This document shows positions 15,541 through 24,359 of a stretch of 64,000 nucleotides of DNA, piece by piece. The position numbers were made by a program, and so were the translations under genes. The first letter of the stretch is position 1, and each line of letters starts with the position of its first letter. The notes below the pieces were generated by a model. It made no database searches, had not been told where the DNA came from, and was given only the letters and a program-made list of their open reading frames with translations. The DNA is taken from the NCBI GenBank assembly GCA_005518205.2, contig RFFC02000026.1, positions 1-64,000 on the forward strand, in the 5' to 3' direction. This stretch comes from Hormoscilla sp. GUM202. GTDB taxonomy: Bacteria > Cyanobacteriota > Cyanobacteriia > Cyanobacteriales > Desertifilaceae.

Positions 15541-18456
15541 TCACCCATCGATGCCTAACTCTTGCAACCAAGAGGCGATCGCGCCTGCTAAATCTTCCTG
15601 ACTGGGGGCAAATCCTCTCAAGGGTGGTTCCAGGGGGGTTTCGGTTATCCAGGCGATGTGGGCGATGTTCGCGATCTTGCGGCAGAATTGCTGGATTTTG
15701 GGTTGGGGTCCGCAGTTGTGCATCAGGATTACTAAGCCCGATCGCCCCTGTTGTTTGGCGAGGGCGCGGAGGTGTTTGCGCAGTTGGGGGGCATCGTTGA
15801 CTTCGGGATAGTCGGCCTCTGGGAGGGCGGTGGTAGATATGAGTTCGCAGAGGGTTTGCGCGATCGCAGTTTCGGTGGTTTCTGTTTCCAGGATTTCGGC
15901 ATCGATGCACAGGAGGGGGATATGTTGATGTTGAGTGCGGATGTTGGTGAGTTGTTGTTCTAGGGTTTGAGTAACAGGAGGCGATGTCGGTAGGTTGTGC
16001 CATGCTTGATGGAAGATTGGGTAGGGTAGGGTTTGGGCGCATTTCCGGATAATGGTGTAGCATTCGTTGAATAGGCGAGGATCGTTTTTGTAAGTTTCAT
16101 CTGAGAGGTAATCTTTTAATGCGCTGACCAGTTTTGGCATTTGAGGTTCTCTCACAATTTCCCCTAAACTCTTTACCGCCCACCGAAGAGTATATTTAGA
16201 CTGAAAATTGCCGATTAACTCCATCAAAGCTGCGATCGCCTTGTCGTTGCCTCGACCTATTATCCCTAAACTCTTTACCACCTGTCGAAGAGTATCCTCA
16301 GACTGAGAAGTGCCAATTAACTCAACCAAAGCAGCAATGGCTGTGTCGTTGCCTTGACCTATTTTCTCTAAACTCTCTGCCGCCTGCCTACGAGTATAAT
16401 CTGACTGAGAACTGCCGATTAACTCAACTAAAGCAGCAATGGCTGTGTCGTTGCCTTGACCTATTTTCTCTAAACTCTCTGCCGCCTGCCTACGAGTATA
16501 ATCTGACTGAGAACTGCCGATTAACTCAACTAAAGCAGCAATGGCTGTGTCGTTGCCTTGACCTATTTTCCCTAAACTATCTGCCGCCCGCCTACGAATA
16601 TAATCGGACTGAGAAGTGCGGATTAACTCAACTAAAGCAGCAATGGCTGTGTCCTTGCCTTGACCTATTTCTCCTAAACTATCTGCCGCCTGCCCACGAG
16701 TATAATCGCACTGAGAAGTGCGGATTAACTCAACTAAAGCAGCAATGGCTATGTCCTTGCCTTGACCTATTTCTCCTAAACTATCTGCCGCCTGCCCACG
16801 AGTATAATCGCACTGAGAAGTGCGGATTAACTCAACTAAAGCAGCAACAGCCCTTCCACATGAAGTGCGGATTAACTCAACTAAAGCAGCAACAGCCGTC
16901 TCTCCCAACGCTACCCTTGCCGCCCGTTCAATTTCATTATACCACCCCAACAACTTTTGTTGCACGTCACTAAAAAAAACAAACCCCACCTGCCCGACAA
17001 TTTCATCCGCCCGCGAACACTCCTTAAACTCAGCAATGCCCGCCGCCGCCAAAAACAAGGTGCGAAAACCATAAAAATCCCTGCCAGTGTTATCATCAAA
17101 ATCCACCAATGCGCTAATAAACTCCTCCTTCCTCACATCATCCACATCCTTACGCCCCAACCACAACAAAATTACCTGCTTCCACTGGGACTTAAAAACC
17201 CGATAATTGCCATCCGCCACATTCTCTGGCAGATGATTCAGGAAAAAATGCCAATCGGAAACTGCCAAGGCCGCGAAATATTCCTCAAAGGTAGCGTGAT
17301 AGAAAGCATAAACCTTTTCATCCGGCGATTCTGCCACCACCCCCACCTGATTCAGCCAACCTAACTGTAGCGCTACATAGCACAAGGAACTCTCATCATC
17401 CGCATCCCCCAGTTTCTCGCAGACGAAATCTTCTCGCAACCGAAACCGCCCCCTACGAGAATCGATATCTGCTAGGGCCAACTCTCCCAAGGCCTGATTT
17501 AAATCCCGTTGCTTCTGCTTGCGAATCTCAAAATGTTTGAGATTAGACTTCCAGTGGTAAAACCGATCCACAAATTGAGCGTATAACCCCGCCTGAGTTT
17601 CCGGCAAATCTCCCTCATTCAGTAGCCAAGTGTAACACAATAGCGCCAAGCGCAAGGGATTTTTGACTAAATCTTGGATGCGCGACTTTTCCGCCTTAGC
17701 TAACTCTTCCTGCAAGCGTTTCCTCTTGTCCTTGTCTGCAAACCAATTATCGATAAACCGATGCACCTGTTGGGGATAGTCAAAATCCAACAGCCGAAAA
17801 GTTTCAAAATTCGACAGGGCGTTCGCATCCGCCTGCCAAACGTTCAAGCGACAAGTCAACACCACCCGCGCTTTACCTACCCATCCCACTAGCTGTTTGG
17901 CGATGCTACCCAAGGTCTCCACACCGGATGTCGCCACCTCATCCACCCCATCCAACAGCAACCAGACTTGCTGTCTTTCAAATTGCTGCTTAAAATCCCG
18001 TTCCACGCGATCTTCAGAAACCGCCCGAGGCAACCAACGCTTTAATAAATAGGAATCAAAATCCTGCAAACTCCCCCCTGGCGCCAAATCTGCCAGAGGA
18101 ACCCACAGGGGCAAACCCAACTTTTGCTCCTCTATCCAGTCGGCTATTTTCTGCAACAATGTAGTTTTCCCGGCACCGGGTTCGCCAATTAAAGCTATTC
18201 GCCGGCCCTGAGTTTTGCCTTGCCCTTGCTGGAGGATTTGCTGCAAGAATGCCGAATGCTGGAAGCGCTGTTTTTCCTCATACTCTGGTTCGTAGAGTTC
18301 GGATCCGCGATCTGGAGAATATTCTTCCTCTTCCTTGCGTTTATCAGTTTTTTTCCGTTCCACCAATGCCAGGGGAACGTAGATTTGTTCTCGCTCTTTT
18401 TTCGCCTCCTCATCATCGTGGAATAGGGAGTTCGTGGTGAGGCGGCGCTCCATCAT
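15541..18456 (-). CDS. NACHT-domain STAND NTPase with HEAT repeats
   Basis: 971 residues. The NACHT core has Walker A GEPGAGKTT (near residue 91) and Walker B VWLLLDGVDEV (near 165), followed by TCRLNVW sensor and NPLRLALLCYTWLL. Residues ~530-800 are eight or so HEAT-like repeats of 34 residues (AALVELIRTSQCDYTRGQAA and so on), several almost identical at DNA level with a 102-bp period. The end (IPLLCIDAEILETETTETAI ... LVILMHNCGP) is an alpha/beta C-terminal domain found in cyanobacterial NACHT proteins. Such proteins are inflammasome-like sensors and several bacterial ones defend against phage. The in-frame sequence upstream of the ATG (TLTFDDWQRICRE) also looks coding, up to a TGA at 18523; see the next entry. 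Confidence 0.85.
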   Translation of the reverse strand: MMERRLTTNSLFHDDEEAKKEREQIYVPLALVERKKTDKRKEEEEYSPDRGSELYEPEYEEKQRFQHSAFLQQILQQGQGKTQGRRIALIGEPGAGKTTLLQKIADWIEEQKLGLPLWVPLADLAPGGSLQDFDSYLLKRWLPRAVSEDRVERDFKQQFERQQVWLLLDGVDEVATSGVETLGSIAKQLVGWVGKARVVLTCRLNVWQADANALSNFETFRLLDFDYPQQVHRFIDNWFADKDKRKRLQEELAKAEKSRIQDLVKNPLRLALLCYTWLLNEGDLPETQAGLYAQFVDRFYHWKSNLKHFEIRKQKQRDLNQALGELALADIDSRRGRFRLREDFVCEKLGDADDESSLCYVALQLGWLNQVGVVAESPDEKVYAFYHATFEEYFAALAVSDWHFFLNHLPENVADGNYRVFKSQWKQVILLWLGRKDVDDVRKEEFISALVDFDDNTGRDFYGFRTLFLAAAGIAEFKECSRADEIVGQVGFVFFSDVQQKLLGWYNEIERAARVALGETAVAALVELIRTSCGRAVAALVELIRTSQCDYTRGQAADSLGEIGQGKDIAIAALVELIRTSQCDYTRGQAADSLGEIGQGKDTAIAALVELIRTSQSDYIRRRAADSLGKIGQGNDTAIAALVELIGSSQSDYTRRQAAESLEKIGQGNDTAIAALVELIGSSQSDYTRRQAAESLEKIGQGNDTAIAALVELIGTSQSEDTLRQVVKSLGIIGRGNDKAIAALMELIGNFQSKYTLRWAVKSLGEIVREPQMPKLVSALKDYLSDETYKNDPRLFNECYTIIRKCAQTLPYPIFHQAWHNLPTSPPVTQTLEQQLTNIRTQHQHIPLLCIDAEILETETTETAIAQTLCELISTTALPEADYPEVNDAPQLRKHLRALAKQQGRSGLVILMHNCGPQPKIQQFCRKIANIAHIAWITETPLEPPLRGFAPSQEDLAGAIASWLQELGIDG

Positions 18457-18522
18457 TTCCCGGCAGATCCTTTGCCAGTCATCGAAAGTTAGTGTTTTTT
18501 CCTCATCCTGAGGCGACTTCAG

Positions 18523-18963
18523 TCAAAATGTATTATGCTGAGTCTGATTCCCACTCATGGTTTGTTGAATCGGGATTTTTTCACTATCTTTTATTATATT
18601 GGTAAAAGTTTCTACTTGCGACCGTTGAGAATTCAACGCCGCTTCAATTTCTTCAATAACCTCATCAAACTTGGGATGATGATTAGCCTTTCCTGCCGCT
18701 GCCAACTCCTCCATCCTCCGGGCAATTTCGGAATTCGCTTTAGCTACTGACTCTATCTCCAAAACTGCTTTCCCGTAATTTAACGGTTGTTCCGGCGCTT
18801 GTTCGATCGCCCTCACGGTATCTGGAGACACTAGCTTGAGAGAATCCAAAAATTGCGCACCTTTATCCCAAACCGCGTCACCGACTTTTTCGCCTGTTTT
18901 TTCCAAAACCTTCGTCCCAACTACCGTACCTAATGCCACAGTCGCCGCTATTAAAGGGTCCAT
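18523..18963 (-). CDS. N-terminal partner or detached N-terminus of the NACHT protein
   Basis: 146 residues, MDPLIAATVALGTVVGTKVL at the start (a hydrophobic helix), then predicted helical segments (KAVLEIESVAKANSEIARRM) and a Gln/Asn-rich tail. A good AGGAGAT ribosome site precedes it. It is in the same reading frame as the NACHT gene, and only one TGA (18523-18525) separates them: the codons after the TGA encode SPQDEEKTLTFDDWQRICRE before the first NACHT ATG at 18456. In cyanobacteria similar domains occur either as a small upstream gene or fused to NACHT. Either two proteins are made, or one gene has been split by a nonsense mutation. Confidence 0.65.
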   Translation of the reverse strand: MDPLIAATVALGTVVGTKVLEKTGEKVGDAVWDKGAQFLDSLKLVSPDTVRAIEQAPEQPLNYGKAVLEIESVAKANSEIARRMEELAAAGKANHHPKFDEVIEEIEAALNSQRSQVETFTNIIKDSEKIPIQQTMSGNQTQHNTF

Positions 18964-19220
18964 AATATTCCATCTCCTGAAAACGAGTCATGTTCTGCGA
19001 TGCACCAATATACTCTGTTATAGCATAGCTAATGCCCAACGGCAACCCCCAGAGCAAATTTAACATAAATTTAACCCAAAACAGGTCAGTTCGACTCATC
19101 GGAATGTGCTTGCGGTGAGCCCCCGCCGGTGGTCACTCGATCTGGTACGCGGTCACTTATCATCCCGTAGCGCGGACGTCCCCTCCTGCATGCTATACTA
19201 ATAACAGTTGTGTCAGTTGG
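18964..19220. other. Intergenic region with possible promoter
   Basis: A TATACT -10-like hexamer is at 19193-19198, followed by GGAGGA at 19217, ahead of the candidate toxin gene. I see nothing else. Confidence 0.3.
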
Positions 19221-19298
19221 AGGACCGCCGTTATATCTAACTCAGATCTAGAAGCTATAGAAATTGTCGAACAGGAGATCGACGACCCGAGTATCCAA

Positions 19299-19685
19299 GT
19301 GGGAAGTGGTTGTCAATGGAATGGTCGTGGCGTAGAACCCCAATGGAACAATCCTAAATGTAGCAAGGTCTACGATCATATTTTGCGTCATCATGGTCCT
19401 CAACTACAACCCCGTCATTTTCAGGGTAGAATAGCAAGTACCAACACCGATCAAGGACAGTGGCTAAACTTACAGGATTTAGTCAAGGCAGAACAAGTGA
19501 CTCCCAAACATCCAGGCAGATATATCATCGATTTTCAGCGTCCTCTAGGGCGAGTTTATCATGCCGATGGTAGCATAACTGAAAATGTTACCCGTGTTAA
19601 TATTAAAAGAAAGCTGGATGGCACTCTGAAATACGCTTATCCTGTGGTAGATAATTACACCCTCAAGAGGAGAGAACATGAATAA
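19299..19685 (+). CDS. Candidate orphan toxin domain (polymorphic-toxin C-terminus-like)
   Basis: At least 128 residues from the GTG at 19299. In-frame coding continues upstream (SDLEAIEIVEQEIDDPSIQ) to about 19235, where the only ribosome-like site GGAGGA is followed by ATA rather than ATG, so the true start is unclear. The core is DHILRHHGPQLQPRHFQGRI, DQGQWLNLQDLVKAEQ and YIIDFQRPLGRVYHADGS; the HxxxHH and DxGQW pattern recalls toxin domains found at the C-termini of contact-dependent or secreted polymorphic toxins. The stop overlaps the next start by eight bases, typical of toxin-immunity pairs. No delivery domain is present. The function is inference. Confidence 0.45.
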   Translation: MGSGCQWNGRGVEPQWNNPKCSKVYDHILRHHGPQLQPRHFQGRIASTNTDQGQWLNLQDLVKAEQVTPKHPGRYIIDFQRPLGRVYHADGSITENVTRVNIKRKLDGTLKYAYPVVDNYTLKRREHE

Positions 19686-20217
19686 TCATCAATTTCATAT
19701 CAAATTAGGAGAATTTTGTTTGGAAAACTCGGCTCTCCCTCCATCAGACCCCCTGGGAGAACTTTCAGATTTTGAATTGGGACTGCGCCGCTTCTGTTAC
19801 GAACAGGACCGACCAGTCGCGATCGCGATCGGGCCCAGCACAACCAGAGTATTTTTAGATCCGGACATATGCATAATGCTGGAAGATAACTTCCCAGAAC
19901 AAATTGCGCTGCTTGCGGAGGGGAAAAACATGCAGATAGAATTTGCTGAGAGTTGTTGGCAAATTCTCAAATTCATGCCTAGAGGTCAGAAAATATCTTG
20001 TCAGATCGGAGAGTTTGGCTACTCTTGGCAGTCAAAAACTGTGGAACTGGACAAAGAGCGAGTTTTAGGAGTGCTAAGAGGTTTCTTAAATGAGGTGATG
20101 CAGATGGCAGTCGATAAAGGTTACATTACCCAGTCAGATAAAGAAGCATTTATCCGTCCTGCTTTTGTTACCCCGCTGGTAGGTCGGTTCCCGGTTACTG
20201 CATCTGTAAATCTGTAA
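19678..20217 (+). CDS. Candidate immunity protein for the upstream toxin-like gene
   Basis: 179 residues, no signal or membrane segment, acidic, with LGELSDFELGLRRFCYEQDR and PSTTRVFLDPDICIMLEDNF. I recognise no family. The ATG overlaps the upstream reading frame by eight bases, so translation is probably coupled. An acidic, soluble, fast-evolving partner right after a small HxxxH-type protein is the usual immunity arrangement, but a structural role cannot be excluded. The gene ends in a normal TAA. Confidence 0.45.
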   Translation: MNNHQFHIKLGEFCLENSALPPSDPLGELSDFELGLRRFCYEQDRPVAIAIGPSTTRVFLDPDICIMLEDNFPEQIALLAEGKNMQIEFAESCWQILKFMPRGQKISCQIGEFGYSWQSKTVELDKERVLGVLRGFLNEVMQMAVDKGYITQSDKEAFIRPAFVTPLVGRFPVTASVNL

Positions 20218-20312
20218 CCGATGCCAGCAGAAAATAAAATAGCCCTCCTTCCTTCACAATTTGGCGATCGGTCCGCGGACGGCCCGAAAAATCGGGCTAT
20301 GCACTTTGTCAC

Positions 20313-20702
20313 TTATGGCGGCGGAAGATTATCGATATTAGCTATAGCAAAATTAAGCATTTCCTCCGCACGAGATATTCCTTGCTCGGCATCTGTTTCT
20401 GCGATCTCTATGTCAGCATTATAATCAGCTTCTAGACGAAGGTTTTGTGTATCAATTAAATAACGATGGAACAGCACGGGAACTCGTCCAGTTCGCGCAA
20501 ACTGTTGACCAAAAGCGCCTATAACTGCTGACTGTCGAGCATAAGACAATTTTTCACCTTCTAAGAATGCCTCTGCGATATAAAACATAACGTAGTAAGC
20601 GCGAGAAGCAGCGTCATCAAAAAAACCTTGAGCTTTTAAGAGTTTTGCCGCTTGTAAAGTTCGATCGGCTTTATCAAGTAATCTTTGCTGTTCTGGAGTC
20701 AT
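20313..20702 (-). CDS. HEPN-domain toxin of an MNT-HEPN module (UPF0332 type)
   Basis: 129 residues: AKLLKAQGFFDDAASRAYYV then MFYIAEAFL, the conserved AAxRAYYxMFY of UPF0332 HEPN proteins, and an R-x5-H (RVPVLFH) that fits the RNase motif of the superfamily. HEPN proteins in such pairs are RNases held in check by the partner nucleotidyltransferase, which adds AMP groups to them. Its start overlaps the end of the MNT gene by four bases (ATGA), so the pair is one transcript, MNT first. Confidence 0.85.
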   Translation of the reverse strand: MTPEQQRLLDKADRTLQAAKLLKAQGFFDDAASRAYYVMFYIAEAFLEGEKLSYARQSAVIGAFGQQFARTGRVPVLFHRYLIDTQNLRLEADYNADIEIAETDAEQGISRAEEMLNFAIANIDNLPPP

Positions 20703-21019
20703 ATCGAAATTCCTTCTCGACGGACATTGCGAAAAAAACCGCTATCATACTCTTCGTATTTCTGACGAGTCGCAAATATACAGCTAATCACTGTAGCATA
20801 TTCTAAGCACAGATCGGCAATTAAAATACTGATGCGATCGCGTTCTTGAGAGTAACTAAAGGATTCTTTGAGCACGATTAAGATATCGATATCCGAGTCT
20901 AGTCTCGCATCCCCTCTAGCTTGAGAACCATAGAGAATAATTTTGTCCAGTCGTTCGCCGTATATTTTTGCGAGACCTCGATCGATTTTGGTCAGGATAT
21001 TTTTCATGCGATCGTTCAT
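20699..21019 (-). CDS. MNT-type nucleotidyltransferase antitoxin
   Basis: 106 residues with the minimal nucleotidyltransferase signature GSQARGDARLDSDIDILIV, both catalytic aspartates present (SDID). In MntA/HepT-type modules this protein AMPylates and so neutralises the HEPN RNase encoded next. Size, order and the ATGA overlap match that arrangement. A second in-frame ATG (MKNILTK) lies four codons in and could also serve as start. Confidence 0.88.
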   Translation of the reverse strand: MNDRMKNILTKIDRGLAKIYGERLDKIILYGSQARGDARLDSDIDILIVLKESFSYSQERDRISILIADLCLEYATVISCIFATRQKYEEYDSGFFRNVRREGISI

Positions 21020-21114
21020 GGTTTTTAATGACAGGATTGGGTGAAAAACACTTTATCGATAAATTTTTCAGTCGGTTTTAACCGACTTTAGCTATTAGCC
21101 GGGGGTTTGAACCC

Positions 21115-21160
21115 TCCGTGTATCGTGGGTAGTGCGAATAGCGCTCCCACGATACACGGA
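21115..21160. repeat. Hairpin element with conserved 16-nt loop (member 1)
   Basis: A perfect 15-bp stem, TCCGTGTATCGTGGG at 21115-21129 and its complement at 21146-21160, encloses the loop TAGTGCGAATAGCGCT. The loop recurs at 25451-25466 and 24430-24445 (both reversed) and 31394-31409, with different stems. It is nested in a weaker TTAGCC/GGGCTAA inverted repeat. It could act as a terminator between the MNT and TRAP genes, but has no T-run. Confidence 0.85.
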
Positions 21161-21188
21161 AGGCGGGCTAACAGCGAAGTGAAGCAAT

Positions 21189-22520
21189 TTAGCGACTGAT
21201 TGAGGGCAGGAAACTGACAATTCCTGGGAAGATGATAATTAACATTAAAACAATCATCTGGATCGGGATAAAGGGAATAGCCCCGCGATAAATGTGACCC
21301 GTAGTAACTTCAGGAGGGGCGATGCTGCGCAGGTAGAAGAGGGCAAAACCAAAGGGTGGCGTCAGAAAGGAAGTTTGCAGGTTGGCCCCGAGAATGATGC
21401 CGAACCAAACTAGGTCTATTCCAAGCTGCTGGGCGACCGGTACAAATAGGGGAACGACGATAAAGGCGATCTCGAAAAAGTCGATGAAAAAGCCCAGCAG
21501 AAAAACTACTGCCATGCTGACAACCAGAAAGCCCGCTTGACCCCCCGGCAGGTTTGTTAAGAGTTCTTCCATGAAGCGATCGCCATTCAATCCCCGGAAA
21601 ACGAGACTAAAGGCAGTGGAACCGATGAGAATGAACATTACCATAGTGGTGGTGCGCATGGTAACGTCAGAAACAAGGCGCAGAGAGGCCCAGTTAACTT
21701 GTTTGTTGGCAGCAGCAAGGGCGATCGCGCCTAGGCAACCGACCGCCCCAGCTTCCGTGGGGGTAGCAAAGCCGAAAAAGATACTGCCGAGAACCATTAA
21801 GATCAGCAACAGTGGCGGGATCATGACTTTCAAAACTCGCATTCCCAAAGCTTTGCCGCCGATCTGCCTGACTTCTGGGGGCAAAGGAGGTGCCATGTCC
21901 GGTCGGAAAAAGGCAATAATTAATACCTGGAGGGCAAAGGCCCCCGCCATCATCAAACCCGGGACGATCGAACCAATAAACAGGTCTCCCACGGAAACAC
22001 CTAATTGGTCTCCCAAAACCACTAAAACTACAGAAGGGGGGATAATTTGTCCGAGGGTACCCGAAGCCACGATCGCGCCAGTAGCGAGTTCCTTATTATA
22101 GCCGTAACGCAGCATAATGGGGAGAGAAATGAGCCCCATAGCGACCACAGTTGCGGCGACAACTCCTGTAGTAGCAGCGAGTAGGGTGCCCACGAGGATA
22201 ACAGCGAGGGCCAAACCACCGCGCAAGCGGCCAAACAGAATGCCCATAGTTTCGAGCAAATTTTCAGCGATGCCGGATTTTTCCAGCATCGACCCCATAA
22301 AGATAAAATAGGGGATAGCGAGGAGAGTATAATTTGCCATGATGCCAAAAATCCGTTGGGGCATGGCAGTCATAAAGATGGGGTCGAAGATACCCATGGC
22401 AATGCCAATGAGTCCGAAGATAATGGCAACGCCTCCCAAGGAGAAGGCCACTGGATAGCCAAAGGATAGCAATACTAATGCGCCAGCAAACATGGCCGGA
22501 CCTAACCAATCATAGGGCAT
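21189..22520 (-). CDS. dctM: TRAP transporter large permease subunit (DctM family)
   Basis: 443 residues from ATG 22518-22520 (MPYDWLGPAMFAGALVLLSF); the open frame extends further upstream only into dctQ coding sequence. It has about a dozen hydrophobic segments and DctM hallmarks such as GTLGQIIPPSVVLVVLGDQ and FATPTEAGAVGCLGAIALAA. It imports carboxylates, typically using a sodium gradient, together with DctQ and a periplasmic binding protein. Its start overlaps the dctQ end by 11 bp. The binding protein gene is not adjacent; in Synechocystis the related GtrABC system takes up glutamate, but the substrate here is unknown. Confidence 0.9.
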   Translation of the reverse strand: MPYDWLGPAMFAGALVLLSFGYPVAFSLGGVAIIFGLIGIAMGIFDPIFMTAMPQRIFGIMANYTLLAIPYFIFMGSMLEKSGIAENLLETMGILFGRLRGGLALAVILVGTLLAATTGVVAATVVAMGLISLPIMLRYGYNKELATGAIVASGTLGQIIPPSVVLVVLGDQLGVSVGDLFIGSIVPGLMMAGAFALQVLIIAFFRPDMAPPLPPEVRQIGGKALGMRVLKVMIPPLLLILMVLGSIFFGFATPTEAGAVGCLGAIALAAANKQVNWASLRLVSDVTMRTTTMVMFILIGSTAFSLVFRGLNGDRFMEELLTNLPGGQAGFLVVSMAVVFLLGFFIDFFEIAFIVVPLFVPVAQQLGIDLVWFGIILGANLQTSFLTPPFGFALFYLRSIAPPEVTTGHIYRGAIPFIPIQMIVLMLIIIFPGIVSFLPSISR

Positions 22521-23061
22521 CGCTTTTCTCCTCCCGACTCGGTAATTTGCCAGTAACAATAGCAAAGTTTTTAATCGCTTCGGAGATCCCTTGGAGAATA
22601 AGCAATGCAAAGGCGATGGGAATCATAGTTTTAATCGGATAACGGGGTAAACCATCTGGATCGGGAGATGCTTCCAGGATCGCCCAAGAATTATATACTG
22701 CTTGCCAGGAAAAGTAAATCACCAGGATGCTGAAGGGTATGAGAAACAGTAGGGTTCCTATGAGGTTAACGAGGGCTTTGCGCTTGGGAGGCCATCCGTT
22801 GTAAAGCAGATCTACACGCACGTGTTCGTTGTGCTTGAGGGCGTAGGCGGCACTCACCAGGAAGATAATATCGAAGAGATACCATTGGGCTTCGATCAGG
22901 GAGTTGGAGGTCAGGTTTTGCCCGATCGCATTGCCGAGGTAGCGACCGATGACATTCCACACTCCTACAAGGATCATAATTAGCACTAGCCAGAGGGTGA
23001 GTTGACCGATACTTTGATTCATGCGATCGATAATTTTGGAAAGTCTCAGCAGTTTCTGCAC
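22510..23061 (-). CDS. dctQ: TRAP transporter small permease subunit (DctQ family)
   Basis: 183 residues with four hydrophobic segments (for example LTLWLVLIMILVGVWNVIGRY) and KHNEHVRVDLLYNGWPPKRK, the NxHVRVDxL motif of DctQ proteins. It pairs with DctM in the membrane. It is first in the operon and overlaps dctM by 11 bp. The ATG at 23061 is followed by MQKLLRLSKIIDRMN; no strong promoter is visible in the repeat-rich DNA upstream. Confidence 0.88.
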   Translation of the reverse strand: MQKLLRLSKIIDRMNQSIGQLTLWLVLIMILVGVWNVIGRYLGNAIGQNLTSNSLIEAQWYLFDIIFLVSAAYALKHNEHVRVDLLYNGWPPKRKALVNLIGTLLFLIPFSILVIYFSWQAVYNSWAILEASPDPDGLPRYPIKTMIPIAFALLILQGISEAIKNFAIVTGKLPSREEKSDAL

Positions 23062-23099
23062 GGTTTTAAATTTAAGTGACTGAGTAGTGTATTGTATAG

Positions 23100-23392
23100 A
23101 ATCAAGACGCCATCAGGAGCATTTTCTCGTTACCAGGCTCAGCCTGGTAACGAAAGTTGGGAGGCTCCTGCCTCCTGACGCTCTGGTGCTAGATATTTTC
23201 TCGTTATCAGGCTCAGCCTGGTAACGAAAGTTGGGAGGCTCCTGCCTCCTGACGCTCTGGTGCTAGATATAATATGTTAATTAACACGCTATACCGAATC
23301 CAATTCTATCAACAGTTTTACCCAACTAGAGGCAGAGCCTCTGCAAATTGCGTTCCCAGGCTCCGCCTGGGAACGAGGGTAAAGGGATGCAC
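23100..23392. repeat. Palindromic repeats between dctQ and the dehydrogenase gene
   Basis: A 74-bp unit is present twice (about 23127-23200 and 23201-23274), each with the palindrome GTTACCAGGCTCAGCCTGGTAAC and a second one, GGGAGGCTCCTGCCTCC. A related GTTCCCAGGCTCCGCC element follows at 23352. The string GGGATGCACCC at 23383-23393 looks like a solitary family B end. Confidence 0.85.
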
Positions 23393-23396
23393 CCAA

Positions 23397-24359
23397 TCAA
23401 GATTCGCTACCTATCTCCAATAATACTTTCAAGACGCCTCGCTGCTGGGCATGTTTGAATGCTGCGAGTCCTTCTTCTAGGGGATAGTGGGCCTGAATTA
23501 ATGGCTTGACATCGACTTGGTTTTGTGATAGAAAGTCTAGTGCGGACTGAAAGGGACCGCAGCGAGAACCGATGAGAGTTATTTCATCTACCACCAGAGA
23601 AGAGGCATCGATGGTGATGTCGCCTGCGTAGGTGCTTTTGAGCACCAGGATGCCCCGGGGACGTAAGGCCCGACGGGCGATCGCCCATCCTTCGGGGTTG
23701 CCCGTACATTCTACGGATATATCGAAGTATCCTGCTTGCACGGCATCGGCGAACCCTGTTTTAATGCCCCGAGCCTCTAGGTTCGCCAGCTTTTCACTAT
23801 GGCGACCAATTACTAGCAATTCGCAGCCAGTTAGGGCCAGGGTTTGGGCCACTAACTGCCCTAGTTTACCATCTCCAACTACTAGCAGGCGATCGCCTTC
23901 TGTTATCTTAACCTGCTGTTGAATTTCCAGAGCCGCTGCCACGGGTTCGGTAAAAGTTGCCACATCAGTCGAGACGCGATCGGGTACAGGATGAAGATTT
24001 GCCGTTGGCAAGGTAAGATATTCAGCAAAGGCTCCGTTACGGTTAACGATACCGAGGACAGTGCGATTTTCGCAGTGAGTGGGTTGTCCGGTGCGACAAA
24101 AGCGACAGTGGCCACAGGCGGCATTAATTTCTCCCACTACCCGCTGGTTAATCAAGTGTGATGGACCTTCCTCGACAACGCCGACAAATTCATGACCTAA
24201 GATACCACTGTAGGGATAGTAGCCTCGAATCAGTTCTAAATCCGTGTTGCAAATGCCAGCACGCAAGACGCGCACGAGTGCTTCTCCCGGTGGCGGTTCC
24301 GGTACGGGGAGGTTAGTACGCAGTTGCAGTTGGTTGTTTTCTAGCCAGATTCCTTTCAT
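23397..24359 (-). CDS. Zinc-dependent MDR alcohol dehydrogenase
   Basis: 320 residues of the medium-chain dehydrogenase family: catalytic zinc site RAGICNTDLELIRGY and GILGHEFVGVVEE, structural zinc cysteines CGHCRFCRTGQPTHC (four Cys), and a Rossmann nucleotide-binding site LLVVGDGKLGQLVAQ. It oxidises or reduces an alcohol/aldehyde or polyol with NAD(P). The protein is shorter than classical members (~340-350). It stands alone. Substrate unknown. Confidence 0.88.
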   Translation of the reverse strand: MKGIWLENNQLQLRTNLPVPEPPPGEALVRVLRAGICNTDLELIRGYYPYSGILGHEFVGVVEEGPSHLINQRVVGEINAACGHCRFCRTGQPTHCENRTVLGIVNRNGAFAEYLTLPTANLHPVPDRVSTDVATFTEPVAAALEIQQQVKITEGDRLLVVGDGKLGQLVAQTLALTGCELLVIGRHSEKLANLEARGIKTGFADAVQAGYFDISVECTGNPEGWAIARRALRPRGILVLKSTYAGDITIDASSLVVDEITLIGSRCGPFQSALDFLSQNQVDVKPLIQAHYPLEEGLAAFKHAQQRGVLKVLLEIGSES

